A program made the translations under genes and the position numbers. From Parascedosporium putredinis (taxonomy: Eukaryota; Ascomycota; Sordariomycetes; Microascales; Microascaceae), in contig CASHTG010000002.1 of the NCBI GenBank assembly GCA_949357655.1, positions 930,001-994,000 of the forward strand: a stretch of 64,000 bases of DNA. Direction: 5' to 3'. Each line of letters starts with the position of its first letter. Within the stretch, counting starts at the first letter, position 1. Positions 58,699 to 64,000 of the stretch are shown in pieces. The notes beneath the pieces are model-generated. The model was not told the DNA's origin, searched no databases, and was given only the letters and a program-made list of their open reading frames with translations.

Positions 58699-60066
58699 AT
58701 GCCCTCCTCCACAGCTCAATTGGGCTCTGCGTCCTCACAGGACATCGTCCTCAAGCTCCCTCACCCTTATCTGAACGAGTACATCCTCGACAGGACCTCC
58801 GCCACCGGCGAGCGCCGCCGCCTTCCGCGTTGCTGAGAACACCAAGCCCGCCGCCGATTCTGCCTCGCGGAAACCCCTCCCTCTCCCGCTCACTAACGAT
58901 AGCCTGTACTTCACCGAGATCACGACCCTCAAGTCGAGCGAGCTTCCCTCGCAGTCCGACAACACCCTGTGGGCGAGGGCGCGCCGGTCCCCGGGTGCGT
59001 CTTCTTCTGGGACGCCAAGGACGCTCCCTCGCTCGGCCAAATCTGGCTCCTCGTCTACGTCATCTTCACCATCCAACCGGGCGTCGAGTGCCTCCGTCTC
59101 GGACTCCGCGGCGAGGGCTCCGCCAACGTCGCCCAGCAGATGAAGGACGTCACCCTCGCCATCGAGCTCCCCGTGCGGCCCCAAGCCCCTACCACTCCCG
59201 GCCAGGCCGAGGTCCTTCTCCTCCGGAGCGCCTTCTGGCAAGGCGCCGGTTCACCCTTTGGACCCCGCCCCGTCTGGATGCCCGCCGAGTCTCCCGCCTC
59301 CCTCCCCGAGACCACCCCTCTCTCTTCCTACCCCCGACCCCTCTCCACTACACCATGGACCTGACGCCCTTGGGTGATCCGAACCAGCCCAACAACTGCC
59401 ACCTCACGCGGCACCCCGTCCGCCCCGCAAAGCCCGCGGCGGCGCGTCGTCTACAGTCGCTGGATCCCCCATCTCCGCGAAAACTTCTCCATGGTCGCCC
59501 TCGATCCCGAGGACGAGACCCACGTCAACTTCTTCCACACATGGCAAAACGATCCCCGCGTCTCCCAGGGCTGGAACGAGACGGGTACCCTCGAGCAGCA
59601 CAAGAAGTACATCAACGACATGCACGCCGACCCTCACCAGCTCGCCGTGCTCGCCCGCTTCGACGACACCTGCTTCGCCTACTTCGAGATCTACTGGGCC
59701 AAGGAGGACAAGCTCGGCGCCTACTACGATGCCGGCGACTACGACCGCGGCCGCCACTCCCTCGTCGGCGACATCCGCTACCGCGGCCCTCACCGCGTCA
59801 GCGCCTGGTGGAGCAGTCTCATGCACTACCTCTTCCTCGACGAGCCGCGCACCACTTGCGTCGTGGGCGAGCCCAAAGAGACCAACTCCACCGTCGTCAT
59901 GTATGATCTCATGCACGGCTTCGGCGTCGACAAGTTTGTCGATTTGCCCCATAAGAGGAGCGCGTTTGTCAGGTGCCCCCGCGAGAGGTTCTTCCAGCTC
60001 TCTCCCCTCGGTGACAATGAAAAGGTTGTTGGTGGTATGAAGATTGGTCTGGTTCCCAAGCTCTAG
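58699..60066 (+). CDS. N5-hydroxyornithine transacylase, SidF-like (GNAT, Acetyltransf_8)
   Basis: Probably transfers anhydromevalonyl from CoA to N5-hydroxyornithine, the step between SidI/SidH and the synthetase. About 455 residues from MPSSTAQLGSASSQDIVLKL. The N-terminal part includes LPHPYLNEYILDRTS, FRVAENTKPA, and PGCVFFWDAKDAPSLGQIW. The C-terminal siderophore-acyltransferase domain is intact from about 59,450: NFFHTWQNDPRVSQGWNETG, FDDTCFAYFEIYWAKEDKLG, YDRGRHSLVGDIRYRGPHRV, HYLFLDEPRTTCVVGEP, DLPHKRSAFVRCPRERFF. It ends PKL, a weak PTS1-like tripeptide. One base is missing at G3 58,971-58,973 and C4 59,338-59,341; net shifts near 58,810 and 59,440 are unresolved. SidL-type acetyltransferase is the main alternative; the sidI-like neighbour favours SidF. 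Confidence 0.75.
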
Positions 60067-60655
60067 AGCCTTAGCGGCTGGCAGGAGTTGTATACTTTTT
60101 TTTCTTTTTGTTTGGTTCGCTTTATTTATTGACTCGTCGGTCTTGGCTCGGATGAAGCATTGATGTTTTCCTGTTTATCCACGATTTTCTGTTTCTAGAT
60201 CAACTGGAAGGCTCCGTTTTTCCCTCCTTTTTAGTTTACACGCTCTCGTAGTACATGGTCTCCTGTAGGCTCAAGTATGTACTGTTTTGTATACGCAACA
60301 GGTTCGAGATCCGATCAACGCAAATTTACTCTTTGAAGCTGTTTAATAATTTGAAAAAAGATGTAAATCATTCACTCACAGCCACTGAATAAAAAAGTAC
60401 CTTGGCTATTCTTATTTGTGCAATCTAAGTGCTTCCTCCTGTGCGTTGGAATGGATGGATCCATATGTCCAGCCGGCGTGTGCAGCCAGACAACAAAAAA
60501 GAGAAAAAAAAAAAACGATAATTCTAGGCGTATCCCATTCCATTATTTCCATGCCATCATTTGATGCCTTTCTTTTCTAGGCCTTTTCCTCAAATCTGCC
60601 TCCGTGGTATTCTACGTTATCCTTGCATATGTCGGTAATTCTATTACACCACTCT
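60067..60655. other. convergent 3' region
   Basis: 590 bp between the sidF-like and AMID-like stops; T-rich after sidF, with an A12 run near 60,505. No gene seen. Confidence 0.5.
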
Positions 60656-62785
60656 TTACAATCCAGCAGCGAGCCTATCCTTCCACTTGTCCTCGGAAAG
60701 CTTCATATACTCCCAGCAGACTAGTATCGCCATGTTAGCGGCTACGTTCCACAGTAAACTGCGAGAGAGGGAAATAGTGACGAAAACTTACTGGCAAGGC
60801 CCAAGTCGTCCCTAAAGTACGCTTGCATGACATCCGGGCCAAAGGTCGTCCCGTCAGGGCCCGACGCGACGGCACTGGTACCGACGGCGAGACCAATCAT
60901 GGCAGGGATAGGGTCAAGCTCGTGCTGGAAGGGCTCATGGTCTGGAATAATACGGGAGAGGATGGTCTGGTGGATGTTGACGGCGGCGTAGTAGCCCATG
61001 TGCATAGCGCGGCCGGCGCGCTTCATACCGGACCAGCGGCAGACATCGCCAGCAACCCAGTGAGACTTGTGGTTTGGTACACCAGTGTCTTCAGTGAGGT
61101 GAAGGCTGGGAACAGCGAGAAAAAAAGTACTCTTGGTTAGCATAATGCTCCTTTACAACTTTTCCACTCGGCACCAATCAAATGCAATGGGGTAGCGAGG
61201 GGAGACGGGAGAAATGCCCTTGCTTACCTGGGGGTGATGTGGACATAGCCCTCCTCGTCAATTGCGCTGGCGGGGAGGTATTGGCTTGAGGGAGTCGGGT
61301 TGGAGATGGCCCACATAATCTCATTGGCAACAATGCTCGACCCATCGCTCAGCTCAATCTCGACTTTCTTGACGCCGTCCTTGACCTCGGTCTTGGTATC
61401 CTTGACTCGCTTCCCGAGGAGAACCTCGACGTTGGCCTCCTTGAGGAGTTCGAGAGCCTTGTCCTTACACTCATCCGACAGCGCCTCGGACGAGAGCAGC
61501 TGGTCACGCGAGTGGACGAGGGTGACCTTGACGTCGGGCTGGACGACCTTGAGCTCCGCCGCCATCTCGATCCCGACAGCGCCACCGCCCACGACGACCA
61601 CGCCGAGCGGCGCGTTGGAGACGCCGTGGATGTGCTCCTCGGCCTCCATCAGGAACTGCTTCCTGCTGAGGGACTGGGGTACTACGGGGTACGGCCTCCG
61701 CAGGCCAGAAGCGGCAATGAGGAAGTCATAGTCCTCGAGGGAGGTCTCCTTGGTCGTCTGGTTCAGGATGCTCGCTTTCTTGGCGGCGCAATCGAGACTA
61801 GTCACGCTTCCTTGGACAAAGCGCACATTGGGGACCTGCAAGGCGGGGATGTCGGCGTAGCGAATCCAAGACTGGCGAGCGTAATCGTTGGACGCGAAGG
61901 CGAGCGGCGTGCCGATAAGATGGACTGTGAAAAGACAATGACTTGGTTAGAGGCTGCTACTAATTTTTATGATTCTCGGCTTGTACGGTGGTGCATAAAT
62001 TCTTCCAATATTTGCAGTTTATACGAGGGAGTGAAAATGAGGCTAGCAAAGTATTAGGGGAGGCGCGTGGGGTTATCCATAGAAGGACCCAAGGGATTCA
62101 CGGAAGTATAGCGCGTTACTCGGCGCGGATTCAGCGGCGGCGGAACTGCAGGCATGATGGCCTGATGGAACCGTGGGGTATCGCCAGACTCTACCGCACT
62201 CTCTTGCACAGACACAGGGATGGGGGCGGATTACAGGGATGAAGAGGCCGCGAACAACAGGAAGGCCCCTTGGGAAAGGGAAGCATGATGACATGATACG
62301 GGTGATATAAGAATGGGGGCGTGGGACATACAGAAGCCATCTCGCTCATCTACGAGAGTAATCTCGACTGGCGTCCTAGGGGCGTCGATAGTGTGTTTAT
62401 AAGAAGGGTAGACCATCCGGGGTCGAAGATGGTTACCCAAGTCGAGGAGGTTGACGGTGGCGGATAGACCAGCATAGGATCCTCCGACTACGAGGATCTT
62501 AGTGACGGCCGCCGGGGAGGGGAGGGTGAGAGGTGCGGTAGCCATGTCTGCGGTGGATGAGGCGTTGCGGTGATGCGACGAGGCGCTGAAGGAGCGCGTT
62601 GGCGTGCGCAAGTGAACGGAAGCTGAGAGGAGGGAGAGGCTTTCTTTTGCTCGGTTAGCAAGGGAAGGCGCGGAACTGATAGAAGCAGTGACGCTTGGCC
62701 TTGTGAGGACGGGTAGTCGGCAACGGGTTTCGCGGACAAGGAAGGGGATGGCTTTTTGGAAGTGCTGAAGATGGCCTGGGTGCAT
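60656..62785 (-). CDS. AIF/AMID-like FAD-dependent oxidoreductase with mitochondrial presequence
   Basis: Pyridine-nucleotide-disulfide-type FAD enzyme of the AIF/AMID/FSP1 group; NAD(P)H:quinone oxidoreductase activity is known for relatives. Four exons join in frame: 62,785-62,332, 61,924-61,228, 61,105-60,792 and 60,720-60,656. The first intron (407 bp) is long for this genome. The N-terminal 80 residues are Arg/Ser/His-rich and lack acidic residues except near the end (PTRSFSASSHH), typical of a mitochondrial presequence. FAD binding is seen at ILVVGGSYAGLSA, NAD(P) binding at GVVVVGGGAVGIEMAAEL, and the second FAD contact at HWVAGDV. An internal in-frame ATG at 62,545 begins MATAPLTLPSPAAV just before the FAD fold and could start a cytosolic form. 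No frame breaks. Its place next to the siderophore cluster may be coincidental. Confidence 0.8.
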
Positions 62786-64000
62786 GTAGGATGCTTAGTC
62801 GGGCTATCTAGATGTAAATACGTAGCCTTCCGTAGGGGAAGAAGTACGCGAGGGCTCGTGAGGAAGTTTAGAATGGAGGACTCGTCGTGAGGACGAGGAA
62901 GAGGAAAAGGAGGAAAATGAAGTGATGGTGGTTGCTGTGGTGGTGATGTATAGTTTAACTGGAGATCACGGGCAGACGCGGTTTTATTCTCTCTTTTCTT
63001 TTCTTTTTTTTCTCCTTTTTCTTAGGGACCAGGAGCTTGCGCAATGGCGGGGATCCGTGGACGAAGGGGGAAGGAGAAAAAAAAGGGCAAGAGATCCCGA
63101 GGTGGAGCTTGGATTTCTCTTTGTGTTTTGGCAGCACGCAAGTTACGCACACACACTCTCACGGCTGCGGGTGAAAAGTGAAAGGGACTTAAGGTTGGGG
63201 CAACTGAGAAAGGGCAAGAAGAGACGAGGGGTGCCAGCCAAATGGAGATGGAGAAGACGAAAAGGAAGCTTGGGACAAAAGGGAAGCCTGGCTTCGGAGC
63301 TTGGCAAGGAAGAAGGAAGTGGGCTTAGAGGGACCTATTGTAACTCTACGCTATGCCGGACTGGTTCGGGAGATGTGATTTTCTGGATTCGGTTGGATAG
63401 CTCTTATTAAGTTGAGGGGCCAGTTGTTGTGTGCGTCTTTCCTTGAAAGGATCTCGAAGGAACACGACGGTGGAGGGCATTTATGAGGCTAGATAGATAT
63501 CGAGGATTTCGCTCTCTCGGGGATAGCCAAGAAGAAGGATTCACCGACATCCGATTCGGAAACGACGGAGCCGAAATCACAAACCAAAAGACAAAAAGCT
63601 CAACAATGAGAGATGAGACACCAGGGGAAAATAAAGTTGAACATGTTGAGACCAGTGTTGACGCGGGCAAGCTAAGCTTGGATGGAGGCAAAGTTATCTG
63701 ATGGGGAATTCATACTGTGAGATGATCGCGAAGGAGGGGCCAAAGAGTGACATCCAGGGGCTCAACGGGTAGTAGGACCGACCCTGCGACAACGGACCTT
63801 GAGAGGGCAAGCACACAACATTGAACTCATCAATATAGGTCTGATGACGAGGCTACCGCATTAATAATTGATCTAAATAGTTCATCCCTAGGAATGATAG
63901 AAGCGGGAGGAGCAAGAGCTCCTAGAAACGGCGCAAAGAAAAAGAAAGGGGTGACGCCTGGCACGACCCCGATGACGCACCAAGATTGATAAGTCAAGAG
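62786..64000. other. intergenic region upstream of the AMID-like gene
   Basis: About 1.2 kb, rich in G and A on the plus strand (a pyrimidine-rich leader for the leftward gene), to the end of the window. No gene recognised. Confidence 0.5.
63694..63702 (-). promoter_or_regulatory. SreA-type GATA site (ATCAGATAA)
   Basis: Plus strand reads TTATCTGAT, the complement of ATCAGATAA. It lies 0.9 kb upstream of the AMID-like start and could serve that gene or one beyond the window. A single site like this is expected by chance in a window of this size. Confidence 0.3.

Noticed and set aside
58623..59906. 427-codon plus-strand open frame over sidF
   Set aside because: Mostly Arg/Pro/Ser-rich out-of-frame reading of the SidF-like gene; only a short middle part (about 59,340-59,440) is the true frame after a base loss.
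1..64000. CRISPR array, bacterial-type operons, insertion sequences
   Set aside because: No regularly spaced repeats with unique spacers and no transposase found; spliceosomal introns and gene content show a eukaryotic, fungal genome.

Overview
The window looks like chromosomal DNA of a filamentous ascomycete (Pezizomycotina, probably a Sordariomycete). It has short GT-AG introns of about 50-110 bp, intergenic gaps of 1-7 kb with pyrimidine-rich leaders, a Pex14/17-type peroxin, a PNP-NACHT-ankyrin NOD-like receptor and an NPS6/SidD-type siderophore synthetase. The species cannot be named from the sequence.

Left third (1-17 kb), housekeeping and chromatin genes: a Rab11-type GTPase (-), a long chromodomain protein (+), a Pex14/17 peroxin (-), an Ies2-type INO80 subunit (+) and a Gag1-like clamp (DUF4050) protein (-). 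Middle (19-34 kb), faster-evolving material: a probable HET-like gene relic (-), a PNP-NACHT-ankyrin NLR (+) with near-identical ankyrin repeats, a nonsense codon and an array of intron-like 80-bp repeats, a secreted GH79 glycosidase (+), and an unrecognised basic low-complexity protein (-).

Right half (34.8-60.1 kb), a siderophore gene cluster: an A-T-C-(vestigial A)-T-C synthetase (sidD/NPS6-like, -), a mevalonyl-CoA-ligase-like AMP-forming enzyme (sidI-like, +, ending in a PTS1-type tripeptide), a 14-TM siderophore-iron MFS transporter (mirB-like, -) and an N5-hydroxyornithine transacylase (sidF-like, +). Together they would activate mevalonate, transfer the derived acyl group to N5-hydroxyornithine, condense the product into a fusarinine- or coprogen-type siderophore, and take up the ferric complex. 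Both large divergent intergenic regions of the cluster carry matches to the SreA-type GATA site ATCWGATAA, so iron repression is likely. The window closes with an AIF/AMID-like FAD oxidoreductase (-) that has a mitochondrial presequence.

Caveat: most longer genes appear split between reading frames. In nearly every case I could resolve, the frame is regained by adding one base to a short homopolymer (CCCC, GGGG, AAA and so on), on either strand and in functionally unrelated genes. The simplest reading is systematic homopolymer under-calling in the assembly, not pseudogenes. Gene spans below are therefore given across these breaks. The NLR nonsense codon is a substitution and is not explained this way.
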